From Sphingorhabdus sp. Alg231-15 (lineage in GTDB: Bacteria; Pseudomonadota; Alphaproteobacteria; Sphingomonadales; Sphingomonadaceae): DNA of 64,000 nt. Below are positions 53,504-63,498 of this stretch, piece after piece. The stretch covers positions 3,280,001 through 3,344,000 of the forward strand of contig NZ_LT703001.1 in assembly GCF_900149705.1 (NCBI RefSeq). The letters run 5' to 3'. The notes beneath the pieces are model-generated. The model ran no database searches, had not been told where the DNA came from, and worked only from the letters and a program-made list of their open reading frames with translations. A program made the position numbers and the translations under genes. Within the stretch, counting starts at the first letter, position 1. Each line of letters starts with the position of its first letter.

Positions 53504-54550
53504 ATGACTCATTATGTGAAAGCATGGATTCTGGCATTGGGCCTGATTCTCACACCGGCAACAGCAATGGCGCAAGATGCGCTGCCGGCAGCGCCAGGAG
53601 CGGAAGCCGCGCCGGCAGAGGCCAGTGCAGATACAGAAGTACCTGCAGTTGAAGCTGCTCCAACATCTGGCCTTGACCCTGAACTTTATACGCCGATGAA
53701 ACCGACAGAGGGTGTCGGAATGCCGGTCGATGGCGGTCTCGACTTTCAACCGCAGGTAAGTGAAACGGGTAAGCAGGCGAAATGGATTAACAACGTCATT
53801 TTGTTGCCGATCATGACCGTTATCTGCCTGTTTGTGTTGGCATTGCTGTTTATCGTGATGATCCGGTTCCGCCGGGGCGCCAATCCGGAGCCATCCAAGA
53901 CCACTCATAATACATTTATCGAGATTGTCTGGACCGTGATTCCTGTCTTGATTTTGCTGGTTATTGCTGTTCCCTCCATCAGCCTGCTGGCGAAGCAGTT
54001 TGAGCCTGCGCCCGAGGATGCACTCACGGTGAAGGTGACCGGCTACCAGTGGTATTGGGGGTACAACTATCCGGACAATGGCGATTTTGAAATCATCTCC
54101 AACATGCTGCCTGAAGACGAGGCGAATGCGCGCGGAGAGCCTTTCCAGCTGGCAGTGGATAATCGGATGGTGATTCCGGTCGGCAAACCGGTTAAAATGT
54201 TGATCACCGGTGCTGATGTTATTCACAGTTTCGCAATACCGGCGGCATGGTTCAAGCTTGATGCTGTACCCGGCCGGATCAATGAAAAAGTGCTGCAGAT
54301 CGATGAAGTTGGTGTCTACTATGGCCAATGTTCCGAGCTTTGTGGCGCACGGCATGGTTTCATGCCTATCACGGTTGAAGTTCTGCCAGAGGACAAGTTT
54401 AACGACTGGGTTCGCGCTAACGGCGGAACCGTAAAAGGTGAAGAGGCTGCGGAAGAGGGCGAAGCGGAAGCAGATGCTGACGCAGAAACCGCATCTGACG
54501 AGACGACAACAGAAGGCGCGCCTGCTGATGCAGCCGCCGCTGTAAACTAA
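53504..54550 (+). CDS. ctaC: Cytochrome c oxidase subunit II
   Basis: 348 aa. Signal peptide and an Ala/Pro/Glu-rich linker precede two helices (about 100-125 and 145-165). The periplasmic cupredoxin domain has aromatic [12 protein letters not shown] and the CuA ligands in DVIHSF and [15 protein letters not shown]. It accepts electrons from cytochrome c. A 45-residue acidic Ala/Glu-rich C-terminal tail is unusual. First gene of the operon; ctaD follows after 14 bases. Confidence 0.97.
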   Translation: MTHYVKAWILALGLILTPATAMAQDALPAAPGAEAAPAEASADTEVPAVEAAPTSGLDPELYTPMKPTEGVGMPVDGGLDFQPQVSETGKQAKWINNVILLPIMTVICLFVLALLFIVMIRFRRGANPEPSKTTHNTFIEIVWTVIPVLILLVIAVPSISLLAKQFEPAPEDALTVKVTGYQWYWGYNYPDNGDFEIISNMLPEDEANARGEPFQLAVDNRMVIPVGKPVKMLITGADVIHSFAIPAAWFKLDAVPGRINEKVLQIDEVGVYYGQCSELCGARHGFMPITVEVLPEDKFNDWVRANGGTVKGEEAAEEGEAEADADAETASDETTTEGAPADAAAAVN

Positions 54551-54564
54551 GGGATACGCAAGCG

Positions 54565-56217
54565 ATGACAACTATTGCAGCAGACGGTCAGATTGTGGAT
54601 GATCACGCACATGACGCAGATCACAAGCCGGCCTTTTTTCAACGCTGGTTCATGTCGACCAATCACAAAGATATTGGTACACTTTATCTGATTTTTGCGA
54701 TTATTGCCGGTATTATTGGCGGCGCTATCTCCGGCATGATGCGGATGGAGCTCGCTGAACCTGGCATCCAGTATCTCTCTGGCTGGGTAGGAGCAGGGGC
54801 TTCAATGGATGAAGCGCTTCATCTCTGGAATGTGCTGATAACTGCGCATGGCTTGATCATGGTGTTCTTCATGGTCATGCCGGCGATGATCGGCGGTTTT
54901 GGTAACTGGTTCGTACCGTTGATGATTGGTGCGCCAGACATGGCGTTCCCGCGCATGAACAATGTTAGTTTCTGGCTGCTTATTCCTGCATTTCTGTTGC
55001 TATTGGGATCGGCATTTGTCCCTGGAGGAACAGGCGACGGAGCCGGAACCGGCTGGACTGTATATGCGCCGCTTTCTACCAGTGGTTCCGTTGGGCCCGC
55101 AGTGGATATGGCCATTCTCTCGCTCCATCTTGCCGGTGCCAGTTCCATTCTCGGTGCGGTGAACTTCATTACAACCATTTTGAACATGCGTGCACCAGGC
55201 ATGACGCTGCATAAAATGCCGCTTTTTGTATGGTCAGTTTTGGTGACGGCTTTCTTGCTGCTTCTGGCTCTTCCAGTGCTGGCTGCCGCAATCACAATGC
55301 TGCTGACGGATCGTAACTTCGGGACGACATTCTTTGACGCCGCCGGTGGTGGTGATCCGGTGCTTTATCAGCATCTCTTCTGGTTTTTCGGTCACCCTGA
55401 AGTGTATATCATGATCTTGCCCGGTTTCGGCATGGTCAGCCACATTATCTCAACCTTCTCGCGCAAGCCTATCTTCGGTTATCTTGGCATGGCCTATGCC
55501 ATGGTGGCAATTGGCGTGGTCGGCTTTGTTGTCTGGGCGCACCATATGTTCACGACCGGCATGTCGGTAAATGTGAAAATGTACTTTACCGCGGCAACCA
55601 TGGTTATTGCGGTGCCGACCGGCATCAAAATCTTCTCGTGGATTGCGACCATGTGGGGCGGTTCGATGACCTTTAAAACTCCGATGGTTTGGGCGCTGGG
55701 CTTCATCTTCATGTTTACGGTAGGTGGTGTGACCGGTGTTGTACTGGCCAATGGCGGTATCGACGACAACCTGCATGACACCTATTATGTGGTGGCTCAT
55801 TTCCATTACGTGTTGTCGCTGGGTGCTGTCTTCTCGATCTTTGCTGGTTTCTATTACTGGTTCCCGAAAATGTCCGGACGCCATTATAGCGAGTTGCTAG
55901 GTCAGCTTCATTTCTGGATTTTCTTCATCGGCGTGAACGTATTGTTCTTCCCAATGCACTTCTTGGGTAACCAGAGCATGCCGCGCCGCTATCCCGACTA
56001 TCCGGAGCAATTCGCCTATTGGAACGAAATTGCGTCCATCGGCTATGCGATCATGGCAGTTGGTGTGTTGATCTTCTTTATCAATATCGCCTGGGCATTT
56101 ATCGCTGGTCGCAAAGCGGAAGATAACTACTGGGGCGAAGGTGCAACGACGCTGGAATGGACATTGTCCAGCCCGCCGCCTTTCCACCAGTTTGAAACGC
56201 TTCCTCAGATCAAGTAA
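54565..56217 (+). CDS. ctaD: Cytochrome c oxidase subunit I (aa3 type)
   Basis: 550 aa, twelve-helix catalytic subunit. Haem a ligand in [20 protein letters not shown], CuB and cross-linked Tyr in [17 protein letters not shown], CuB ligands in [11 protein letters not shown], and haem ligands in [15 protein letters not shown]. All proton-path residues visible are usual for A-family oxidases. It reduces oxygen to water while pumping protons. A strong hairpin follows before ctaB. Confidence 0.98.
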   Translation: MTTIAADGQIVDDHAHDADHKPAFFQRWFMSTNHKDIGTLYLIFAIIAGIIGGAISGMMRMELAEPGIQYLSGWVGAGASMDEALHLWNVLITAHGLIMVFFMVMPAMIGGFGNWFVPLMIGAPDMAFPRMNNVSFWLLIPAFLLLLGSAFVPGGTGDGAGTGWTVYAPLSTSGSVGPAVDMAILSLHLAGASSILGAVNFITTILNMRAPGMTLHKMPLFVWSVLVTAFLLLLALPVLAAAITMLLTDRNFGTTFFDAAGGGDPVLYQHLFWFFGHPEVYIMILPGFGMVSHIISTFSRKPIFGYLGMAYAMVAIGVVGFVVWAHHMFTTGMSVNVKMYFTAATMVIAVPTGIKIFSWIATMWGGSMTFKTPMVWALGFIFMFTVGGVTGVVLANGGIDDNLHDTYYVVAHFHYVLSLGAVFSIFAGFYYWFPKMSGRHYSELLGQLHFWIFFIGVNVLFFPMHFLGNQSMPRRYPDYPEQFAYWNEIASIGYAIMAVGVLIFFINIAWAFIAGRKAEDNYWGEGATTLEWTLSSPPPFHQFETLPQIK

Positions 56218-56237
56218 TCTGGGCAAAGCAATAATAA

Positions 56238-56275
56238 CAGTCTGTCCGGTGACCAATGGGTTGCAGGACAGACTG
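56238..56275 (+). other. Hairpin between ctaD and ctaB
   Basis: Perfect 10-bp stem CAGTCTGTCC / GGACAGACTG with an 18-nt loop, just after the ctaD stop. There is no T-run, so it may protect the ctaCD mRNA 3' end and set expression above that of the downstream assembly genes. Confidence 0.5.
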
Positions 56276-56307
56276 CCATATTGGCGACTAGAGATATAAA
56301 CAGAAAC

Positions 56308-57213
56308 ATGACAACCGCTTCGACATCATCTTACAAGCTGGCCAGCGCACAGGATCTGTTTGCGTTGACCAAACCGCGCGTGATGTCGCTGGTGATCTTT
56401 ACTGCGATCTGCGGCATGCTAGCGGCTCCGGGAACAATTCATCCTGTAATAGGCTTTACGGCTATACTGGCAATCAGCCTGGGCGCTGGGGCATCTGCGG
56501 CGCTGAATCAATGGTATGAGCATGATATCGATGCGGTCATGAAGCGCACCGCCAGTCGTCCGCTTCCTGCCGGTAGGATGGAACGTGAGACGGCCTTGCA
56601 TTTTGGTGTTGGATTATCGGTTTTTTCTGTGTTGCTGATGGGCGTTGCGGTCAATTGGTTAAGCGCAGCGATTCTGGCCTTTTCGATTTTCTTCTATGCC
56701 GTGGTCTACACCATCTGGCTGAAGCGTAGTACACCGCAGAATATTGTGATTGGTGGCGCTGCTGGAGCATTCCCGCCGGTGATCGGATGGGCTGCGGTAA
56801 CCGGTGATGTGACGGCCATGCCGATCTTGCTGTTCGCCATCATATTTTTCTGGACACCTCCGCATTTCTGGGCGCTAGCACTGTTTGTGAACAGCGATTA
56901 TTCCAAAGCCGGAATCCCTATGATGCCGGTCGTCGCTGGCCGACAATCGACGCGCAGACAGGCTTTTGCCTACAGCTTGATACTCGCGATAAGCGCAATT
57001 GCTCCCTTCGCCCTTGGCATGACTGGTGGCGTCTATGGAGCAGTGGCCATAGTGTTGAGCATAGCTTTTGTCCTTCTATCGCTGCGCGTTGGTCTGAGCA
57101 AAACCGAAAATCCCGCCGCAATGTCCGCTGAGAAACATCTGTTTAGCTTCTCGATTATTTACCTGTTCGCATTGTTTGGTGCGCTGGTAGCGGACAGGAT
57201 GGTATTCGCATGA
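56308..57213 (+). CDS. ctaB: Protohaem IX farnesyltransferase
   Basis: 301 aa, about nine helices. The prenyl-diphosphate motif [21 protein letters not shown] is intact and a second acidic site lies in [14 protein letters not shown]. It makes haem O for the oxidase. The ATG at 56308 is listed; a TTG at 56281 is an alternative. Its stop overlaps the start of a 54-residue protein gene (ATGA). Confidence 0.96.
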   Translation: MTTASTSSYKLASAQDLFALTKPRVMSLVIFTAICGMLAAPGTIHPVIGFTAILAISLGAGASAALNQWYEHDIDAVMKRTASRPLPAGRMERETALHFGVGLSVFSVLLMGVAVNWLSAAILAFSIFFYAVVYTIWLKRSTPQNIVIGGAAGAFPPVIGWAAVTGDVTAMPILLFAIIFFWTPPHFWALALFVNSDYSKAGIPMMPVVAGRQSTRRQAFAYSLILAISAIAPFALGMTGGVYGAVAIVLSIAFVLLSLRVGLSKTENPAAMSAEKHLFSFSIIYLFALFGALVADRMVFA

Positions 57214-57374
57214 GCGATTCTGATGGCAGCAAGGCAGCGATGTCACCTGAGGAACAAAAGGTCTACCAGGCCAAGCAAAAGCATCGCGCGGCGATCATGG
57301 CTGGCTTGCTCTTTTTCCTCGTCGTGTTATTTTACTTCATCACCTTTGTTAAGATAAACAGTTCGGTATCATGA
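57210..57374 (+). CDS. Small CoxF-like membrane protein
   Basis: 54 aa. Polar, charged start ([23 protein letters not shown]) followed by one hydrophobic helix ([19 protein letters not shown]) and a short polar end. It overlaps ctaB by four bases and the ctaG start by four, so it is coupled to both. Small single-helix proteins at this place in alphaproteobacterial oxidase operons are called CoxF; the role is oxidase assembly, poorly defined. No database check was possible. Confidence 0.85.
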   Translation: MSDSDGSKAAMSPEEQKVYQAKQKHRAAIMAGLLFFLVVLFYFITFVKINSSVS

Positions 57375-57961
57375 GCCACGCACAGACCCGAGATTTATCA
57401 AGCAAAAATCTCCGCAGCGCCGTGATGGCTGGGGCGATGGGTTTGGCTATGCTTGGCATGGGCTATGCCGCCGTACCTCTCTATGAGATATTTTGCAGGG
57501 TCACGGGCTATGGCGGAACCACCCAGCGGGTTGATGCGGCGCAAGCGGCCACAGTACAAACCACTGCACGGGTTATGTCCGTTCGTTTTGACTCCAACGT
57601 CAATTCTGCTTTGCCGTGGGCCTTTAAGCCCGAACAAGCAGTTGACCGCGTCAGTGTTGGCGCACGCGACATGGCAATCTATATTGCGACGAACAAATCT
57701 GAGCGGCCGGTTGTGGGCACCGCGACATTTAATGTTACGCCTGTTCAAGCCGGTAAATATTTTCACAAAGTACAGTGCTTTTGTTTCACCGAACAGCTCT
57801 TGAAACCGGGGCAGACGATGCGGATGCCTGTATTATATTATGTTGATCCCGCGATTCTAGAAGATCCGGAAACGCGCGATATTGAAGAGATCACGTTGAG
57901 CTACACATTTTATCGCTCTAAAAATGGCATTGCGGTGGACCCCGCAAAGAGCGAGAGCTAA
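57371..57961 (+). CDS. ctaG: Cytochrome c oxidase assembly protein CtaG (Cox11)
   Basis: 196 aa. One N-terminal helix (AVMAGAMGLAMLGMGYAAVPLY) anchors a periplasmic immunoglobulin-like domain. FCRVTGYGG follows the helix and the copper site CFCF lies in VQCFCFTEQLLKPG. It inserts copper into CuB of subunit I. Overlaps the upstream small gene by four bases. Confidence 0.96.
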   Translation: MSHAQTRDLSSKNLRSAVMAGAMGLAMLGMGYAAVPLYEIFCRVTGYGGTTQRVDAAQAATVQTTARVMSVRFDSNVNSALPWAFKPEQAVDRVSVGARDMAIYIATNKSERPVVGTATFNVTPVQAGKYFHKVQCFCFTEQLLKPGQTMRMPVLYYVDPAILEDPETRDIEEITLSYTFYRSKNGIAVDPAKSES

Positions 57962-57995
57962 GAACAGTAACGAAAGAAGTTTGGGGAATTAAACC

Positions 57996-58865
57996 ATGGC
58001 CGGAGCCAAAAATCACGATTATCACATATTGCCGCCAGACATCTGGCCGTTTTTCGGCGCGTTTGCTGCGCTGACGATGGCGTTCGGCGGTGTGATGTGG
58101 CTACATCCTGATGTCTTTGGATCTTTCGGTCCAATGGTATTTGCGATTGGTGTTGCGACGGTTGCGCTGACGTTTTTTGCATGGTGGTCAAATGTCGTCA
58201 AAGAGGCGCATGCTGGCGATCATACACCGGTTGTGCAATTGCACCTCCGCTATGGAATGATTTTGTTTATCGCTTCGGAAGTCATGTTCTTCGTCGGCTG
58301 GTTCTGGGCTTGGTTCGATTATTCCTTGTTCCCGCAGCCTCTGGAGTTTGCCGAGGGCTTCACAACCAACATGATTGGCCAAGAGGGCGCAGAAGCGCTT
58401 CTGCAGTGGCCACCAAAGGGCATAGAGGTTTTGAACGCTTTCGAACTGCCCCTCTTGAATACCCTGATTCTGCTCTGTTCTGGTACAACGGTAACTTGGG
58501 CGCATCACTCGCTCATCCACGGCAATCGCAAGGGCCTGATTACAGGTCTTTGGTTGACGATCATTCTTGGGGCCGTGTTTAGCGCGATACAGGCTTACGA
58601 ATATAGCATCGCACCATTCCCGTTTGCAGGCATAAACTATAGCAGCGCCTTCTATATGGCGACCGGTTTCCACGGTTTCCATGTGCTCGTCGGTACGATC
58701 TTCCTAATCGTTTGTCTGGCGCGTTCCTATAAAGGCCATTTCACGCCAAAACAGCATTTCGGTTTTGAGGCCGCTGCATGGTACTGGCATTTTGTTGATG
58801 TTGTTTGGTTGTTCCTGTTCCTCGCTGTTTATGTATGGGGCGGCTGGGGCGCACCGGTTCACTAG
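57996..58865 (+). CDS. ctaE: Cytochrome c oxidase subunit III
   Basis: 289 aa with seven helices. It carries the usual subunit III features: start NHDYHILPPDIWPF, GMILFIASEVMFFVGWFWAWFDYSLFP, the CATW-like turn, and late FEAAAWYWHFVDVVWLFLFLAVYVWG. It stabilises the catalytic core. Spacing after ctaG is 34 bases; DUF983 follows after 9. Confidence 0.97.
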   Translation: MAGAKNHDYHILPPDIWPFFGAFAALTMAFGGVMWLHPDVFGSFGPMVFAIGVATVALTFFAWWSNVVKEAHAGDHTPVVQLHLRYGMILFIASEVMFFVGWFWAWFDYSLFPQPLEFAEGFTTNMIGQEGAEALLQWPPKGIEVLNAFELPLLNTLILLCSGTTVTWAHHSLIHGNRKGLITGLWLTIILGAVFSAIQAYEYSIAPFPFAGINYSSAFYMATGFHGFHVLVGTIFLIVCLARSYKGHFTPKQHFGFEAAAWYWHFVDVVWLFLFLAVYVWGGWGAPVH

Positions 58866-58874
58866 GGCGGTCTA

Positions 58875-59267
58875 TTGACTGATAGCGAACACTCAAAAGG
58901 GCAGCCGGACGTTTTTCCTGCTGCCCTTTTTGGACTCTGTCCCCATTGCGGACAGAAAACCCTGTTTCGAAGCCTGACGGCTTTTTCTGACAAGTGCAGG
59001 GCTTGCGGGTTAGACTATGACAAGTACAATGTTGGTGATGGTCCTGCGGCTTTTTTAACATTGATCGTCGGTGGACTGGTGCTAGCGCTTGCCTTGATAG
59101 TCGAGCTCAACTGGCGCCCGCCAATCTGGGTCCACGCCATGCTTTGGTTCCCTCTCACAATTGCAGCAGTTGTTGGAGCCTTGCGCGTTTCGAAAGCGAT
59201 ACTGCTGATCTTGGAACATCGTAACCAGGCCCGCGAAGGCAGCATCGATGATGGTACTGAAGAATGA
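58875..59267 (+). CDS. DUF983 family membrane protein
   Basis: 130 aa. Two CxxC pairs (CPHCGQ and CRACGL) in a zinc-ribbon-like N-terminal part, followed by two helices (about 60-80 and 90-112). The family is found between ctaE and SURF1 in alphaproteobacterial oxidase operons and its role is unknown. The TTG start has AGGGCGG five bases upstream. The gene overlaps the SURF1 start by four bases. Confidence 0.92.
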   Translation: MTDSEHSKGQPDVFPAALFGLCPHCGQKTLFRSLTAFSDKCRACGLDYDKYNVGDGPAAFLTLIVGGLVLALALIVELNWRPPIWVHAMLWFPLTIAAVVGALRVSKAILLILEHRNQAREGSIDDGTEE

Positions 59268-59854
59268 AGAGCTTGCCGATCATTGGCACAGTCATTGTTT
59301 TGGCGGCCGTCGCGACGATGATCGGGTTAGGCGTCTGGCAATTACAACGGGCTGATTGGAAGAATGATCTGCTGGCAACTTACGAAGCTGCGAGTGATCA
59401 GCCCGCCGTCAGCTATCCAACTGTACCCGTCAGTGAGGGTGCACCCTATTTCCGGAAATCAACGGTAAATTGCCTTGAGGTATTGGGTTGGCGTGCTGTT
59501 AGCGGGCGAAATGCAAATGGCCAATCTGGGTGGGCTCATATTGCGCATTGCAAAACATCCGGAGGGGAGGGGCCAGGCGCACAGGTTGTGGCAGGTTGGT
59601 CCAGATCATCCGACGATCCCACTTGGCAAGGCGGATTTGTGAACGGTATCATTGCACCTGACAGTCAAAATGTGGTGCGTTTGGTTGCCAGCGAACCGGT
59701 TGCTGGCTTGCAAAAAAGTCAGGAACCGTCAACTGACGACGTCCCCAACAATCACATGGCCTATGCCGTGCAGTGGTTTCTGTTTGCCGGTATCGCATTG
59801 ATCATATTTTTTCTGGCTTTGCGAGCGCGTATTGGTGGGGCTACCAAAGCTTAA
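59264..59854 (+). CDS. SURF1 family protein
   Basis: 196 aa. Two helices flank a periplasmic domain: start LPIIGTVIVLAAVATMIGLGVWQLQRADWK with the W-Q-L-x-R motif, and end NNHMAYAVQWFLFAGIALIIFFL with the conserved N-H-x-x-Y-x-x-Q-W. It helps haem a insertion into the oxidase. Overlaps DUF983 by four bases. Somewhat shorter than the usual 220-240 residues. Confidence 0.93.
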   Translation: MKSLPIIGTVIVLAAVATMIGLGVWQLQRADWKNDLLATYEAASDQPAVSYPTVPVSEGAPYFRKSTVNCLEVLGWRAVSGRNANGQSGWAHIAHCKTSGGEGPGAQVVAGWSRSSDDPTWQGGFVNGIIAPDSQNVVRLVASEPVAGLQKSQEPSTDDVPNNHMAYAVQWFLFAGIALIIFFLALRARIGGATKA

Positions 59855-59896
59855 AACTTGCTCTTGGCCAATCAGGTCGCTAACCCGCTGGCCATC

Positions 59897-61300
59897 ATGG
59901 AATATATCTCAACACGGGGCGGCGCGGCACCGCTAAATTTTGAACAGGTGACATTGACTGGGCTGGCGGGTGACGGCGGGCTTTATGTGCCAGCTCAGTG
60001 GCCTAAGCTAACGCAGGCTGAGATTGCCAGCATGGCTGGACTTCCATATTCCGAGCTAGCGGTTCGGGTGATGCGGCCCTTTGTCGGTGACGCGCTGTCA
60101 GAAGAAGAATTACGCGACCTGTGTGAGCAAGCCTATGGCCGTTTTGCACATGATGCGGTGACCCCATTGGTGCAATTGGATGGGCAACATTGGTTGCTTG
60201 AACTGTTTCACGGGCCAACCTTGGCATTCAAGGATGTCGCACTGCAACTGCTGGGACTCTTATTTGAAACGTTTCTGGCGAGGCAGGACAAGCATTTGAC
60301 TGTCGTGGGCGCAACTTCGGGTGATACGGGGTCCGCCGCTATTGATGCACTGGCGGGGCGCGACAAGGTCGATATATTCATGCTTCATCCTGATGGACGG
60401 ATATCGGATGTCCAGCGACGGCAGATGACCACCGTTTTGGCGCCGAATGTTCACAATGTCGCGATAGATGGCAGTTTTGATGACGCACAAGCTATGGTCA
60501 AACGCATGTTTGCCGACAAAGAAGTGACTGACAGGTTTGCTATTTCCGCGGTTAATTCAATCAACTGGGCAAGGCTAATGGCTCAGATTGTTTACTATTT
60601 CTATGCGGCATCACAATTGGGTGCGCCATATCGCAAAGTGGCATTTTCGGTTCCTACGGGCAATTTTGGTGATGTATTCGCCGGCTATGTTGCAGCGCAA
60701 ATGGGGCTACCGATTGAACGTTTGATTGTCGCGACCAACGTAAATGACATACTTCATCGCGCCTTGAGCCAAGGCGATTATTCTGCGGGCACCGTAACCC
60801 CAACTGCGGCACCATCAATGGATATCCAGATCAGCAGCAATTTTGAGCGTCTGCTCTTTGATCTTGAAGGTCGTGATGGCGCAAAAACGGCGGCGCGAAT
60901 GAAAGCGTTTGAAGCGACCCGCGATATGCAGATAGCGCCGGATATGCTGTCAAAAGCTGCTGGCATATTCGCCAGTGAAAGAGTTGATCCAGACGGAATG
61001 ACGCTAGCGATGAGTCAAGCGCAAGAGAAGGCCGGGCAGGTGATTGACCCGCATACTGCCATTGGCCTGTCCGCAGCGCGATCAGCCCAAATTGATCCCT
61101 CGGTGCCGATTGTGACCCTGGCAACAGCCCATCCCGCCAAGTTCAGGGATGCTGTCGAACGGGCGACCGGCATGCGGCCTGCCTTACCGCGACGTATCGG
61201 TGACCTTTTTGATCGAGAAGAAGCCTGCGATAAACTTCCGGGTGATTATGACTCGGTGAAGGCTTTTGTAACCTCCAAAGCCACTCCTGCAAATGGTTGA
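59897..61300 (+). CDS. thrC: Threonine synthase
   Basis: 467 aa PLP enzyme that turns O-phosphohomoserine into threonine. It begins YISTRGGAAPLNFEQVTL and has the PLP lysine in ELFHGPTLAFKDVALQLLG, with VGATSGDTGSAAI and the phosphate loop FSVPTGNFGDVFAGY. The position after SURF1 is conserved in alphaproteobacteria. The ATG at 59897 starts the conserved N-terminus. Its end overlaps the methyltransferase start by eight bases. Confidence 0.95.
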   Translation: MEYISTRGGAAPLNFEQVTLTGLAGDGGLYVPAQWPKLTQAEIASMAGLPYSELAVRVMRPFVGDALSEEELRDLCEQAYGRFAHDAVTPLVQLDGQHWLLELFHGPTLAFKDVALQLLGLLFETFLARQDKHLTVVGATSGDTGSAAIDALAGRDKVDIFMLHPDGRISDVQRRQMTTVLAPNVHNVAIDGSFDDAQAMVKRMFADKEVTDRFAISAVNSINWARLMAQIVYYFYAASQLGAPYRKVAFSVPTGNFGDVFAGYVAAQMGLPIERLIVATNVNDILHRALSQGDYSAGTVTPTAAPSMDIQISSNFERLLFDLEGRDGAKTAARMKAFEATRDMQIAPDMLSKAAGIFASERVDPDGMTLAMSQAQEKAGQVIDPHTAIGLSAARSAQIDPSVPIVTLATAHPAKFRDAVERATGMRPALPRRIGDLFDREEACDKLPGDYDSVKAFVTSKATPANG

Positions 61301-62177
61301 GGCATCATCAAAGCCGGGGGTAATGATCAGCAATCCGCGTAGCGACTATGCGCTGATTGACAGCGGCAATGGTCGTAAGCTCGAACGCTATGGCGATTAT
61401 CATTTCATTCGACCCGAACCCCAGGCGATGTGGTCGCCTGCGCGGGAGGAATGGCAAGCAGATGGCGAGTTTATCCCCGCATCCGATGACGATGGGGGTG
61501 GGCGCTGGCATTTCAACCGGCCCGTTCCACAAGAGGGGTGGCCACTGAGTTGGGAAGAAGTTACCTTTACCGCACAATGCACGCCCTTTCGGCATCTGGC
61601 TTATTTTCCCGATATGGACCCGGTGTGGCGTTGGCTTCGGTCAAACTTACAAGATTTGGAAGAAGCGCAAGCGCTCAACCTGTTTGGTTATACCGGAGTG
61701 GGAACACTTGCACTGTCTGCTACTGGTGCCAAATTGGTCCATGTCGATGCGTCTAAGAAATCTGTTTCTGCAGCCAGAGACAATGCGGCACTATCCAACA
61801 TGTCTGAGCGTCCAGTTCGTTGGATCATCGATGACGCTGCCAAATTCGCAGCGCGTGAAGTGCGGCGGGAGCGGCGCTATGACGCGATTCTGCTCGACCC
61901 ACCAAAATATGGCCGAGGCCCTGATGGGGAGATCTGGCGACTGGAAGAGGACCTAGCTCCTTTGATCGAAAGTTGCGGAAAGTTGTTAGACGAGGAAAGT
62001 CGCTGCCTCTTTCTGACCGTCTATGCAGTGCGGATGTCTGCGCTTGCTTTGGGATCGCTGCTTAAAGAAAAACTGGCCCATTTGGGGGGCACTGTTGAGG
62101 TAGGGGAACTGGCTGTCAAAGAAGAATCACGCGGGTTGTTATTGCCAACGGCGATCTACGCGCGCTGGTCCAAATAG
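61293..62177 (+). CDS. Class I SAM-dependent methyltransferase (RlmI-like)
   Basis: 294 aa. A PUA-like/unique N-terminal part (about 1-110) leads to a Rossmann methyltransferase: NLFGYTGVGTLALSATGA binds SAM, LLDPPKYGRGPDGEIW is the catalytic DPPK motif usual for RNA methyltransferases. It probably modifies rRNA cytosine or a related base. It starts in the thrC end (eight-base overlap), replacing the peptidase gene often found next in this operon. Confidence 0.9.
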   Translation: MVEASSKPGVMISNPRSDYALIDSGNGRKLERYGDYHFIRPEPQAMWSPAREEWQADGEFIPASDDDGGGRWHFNRPVPQEGWPLSWEEVTFTAQCTPFRHLAYFPDMDPVWRWLRSNLQDLEEAQALNLFGYTGVGTLALSATGAKLVHVDASKKSVSAARDNAALSNMSERPVRWIIDDAAKFAAREVRRERRYDAILLDPPKYGRGPDGEIWRLEEDLAPLIESCGKLLDEESRCLFLTVYAVRMSALALGSLLKEKLAHLGGTVEVGELAVKEESRGLLLPTAIYARWSK

Positions 62178-62243
62178 GGATTCGTCGCCATCAAACTGAC
62201 AGCATGGCTTGCCATTTCGTCTGCAAAGTGGTGAAGACATCTC

Positions 62244-62615
62244 ATGACAGATACACTTACATTAGAGGTCAATGATTTAGAGGTCGATGTCCTGACCGGC
62301 ATCTATTCCGAAGAAACCCATCTACCACAGCCGTTGCGCATCTCGATTATGGCGGAACTGAAAGTTCAGGAGCGCTATGAGGCCGAAACGCCGCTGGAAA
62401 GCTCCAAAAACTATATGGACCTTAAAGATGCTGCGACCACAGCCCTACCAGAGGGCGTGCATTTCAAACTGATCGAGGCCGTGGCCGACCATATTATGGA
62501 AACATTGTTCTTGCAGGATGAGAATGTGCTGCGAGTGACGGTAAAAATTGTAAAGCTGCTCATTTCCGAAAAAGGGGAAGCCATTGGTATAACGCTGTCA
62601 CGGGCGCGCAAATGA
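62244..62615 (+). CDS. folB: Dihydroneopterin aldolase
   Basis: 123 aa. Cleaves dihydroneopterin to hydroxymethyldihydropterin, the step before FolK. The start LEVNDLEVDVLTGIYSEETHLPQPL and the central KNYMDLKDAATTALPEGVHFKLIEAVADHI fit the family. A lysine near residue 102 in VTVKIVKLL is the expected catalytic residue. It overlaps the SDR gene by four bases (ATGA), suggesting a shared pathway. Confidence 0.9.
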   Translation: MTDTLTLEVNDLEVDVLTGIYSEETHLPQPLRISIMAELKVQERYEAETPLESSKNYMDLKDAATTALPEGVHFKLIEAVADHIMETLFLQDENVLRVTVKIVKLLISEKGEAIGITLSRARK

Positions 62616-63385
62616 ATGGCAATCCGGTGAAACTGGCTTTGGTCACAGGCGGCGTCAGGAGACTTGGCGCGCATATCTCGACTCGCTTGGCGGAAGCAGG
62701 TTACGCGTTGGCGCTTCATGGCCATAGTGATGCACAGCCAGATGATATGCTGACCGAAGCTCTGAAGGTTCACAACACCGATTGGTCTGGTTTCGTTGCC
62801 GATTTTGTCGAAGAGGGTGCGGCTTCCAGACTGTTAGAATCGGTAGTCGAGCATTTTGGACGTCCTCCTGATCTGTTGATCAACAACGCTTCGCTGTTCG
62901 ACTATGATGATGCACAAAGTCTGGATGACCGGAATCTAGAACAGCATCTGAGAATCAATATGATGGTGCCAACCTTGTTGACAACATTGCTAGCGAAACG
63001 GGTGCCAAAAAATGAGCGCGCCGCAGTGGTCAATATTGTTGACCAGCGGGTTCGCAACCCAAATGGCGATCAATTGAGCTACACATTGTCCAAACAGGCC
63101 CTTTCTGAAACAATCCGTACCCTGGCTATCGCGTGTGCCGTCCAACTGCGGATTAACGGCATTGCGCCTGGTCTTACCTTGGCAACCGAAGATTATAGTG
63201 CCGAGCAGATGACCCGTTTAGCGACTGTCATGCCGCTGAACAGGCTCTCATCGCCTGATGATATTGCTGCGGCAGTGCGTTATCTCGCCGAGGCAGATAG
63301 TGTGACTGGCCAGACTTTGTTTGTAGACGGCGGTGCACATATGAAAAGTTTCGATCGCGATTTCATGTTCATGGAGCGTCGCTAG
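62612..63385 (+). CDS. SDR family oxidoreductase, pteridine-reductase/FolM-like
   Basis: 257 aa. NADP-binding start LALVTGGVRRLGAHIS carries the TGX3RXG pattern typical of pteridine reductases, where Arg faces NADPH. Catalytic Tyr and Lys are in SYTLSKQALSE, and NNASLF follows the usual strand. Coupled to folB, so it probably reduces dihydromonapterin or dihydrofolate-type pterins. A general SDR is the alternative. A short hairpin-like region follows before the fasciclin gene. Confidence 0.88.
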   Translation: MNGNPVKLALVTGGVRRLGAHISTRLAEAGYALALHGHSDAQPDDMLTEALKVHNTDWSGFVADFVEEGAASRLLESVVEHFGRPPDLLINNASLFDYDDAQSLDDRNLEQHLRINMMVPTLLTTLLAKRVPKNERAAVVNIVDQRVRNPNGDQLSYTLSKQALSETIRTLAIACAVQLRINGIAPGLTLATEDYSAEQMTRLATVMPLNRLSSPDDIAAAVRYLAEADSVTGQTLFVDGGAHMKSFDRDFMFMERR

Positions 63386-63498
63386 GTCCCGAATTACCAT
63401 TCCGTTCATCGATAACTACCTTACATGGCGGGGAAGAGCTCCCACCCTGCTGTGTGGGCTTTAGCTAAAATGGGGGACAAATTAGTGAAAGGACCAAT

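Noticed and set aside
53483-54571. 362-codon open frame antisense to ctaC
   Set aside because: It covers all of a clearly real oxidase gene, has Cys/Arg/His-rich composition and no recognisable domain.
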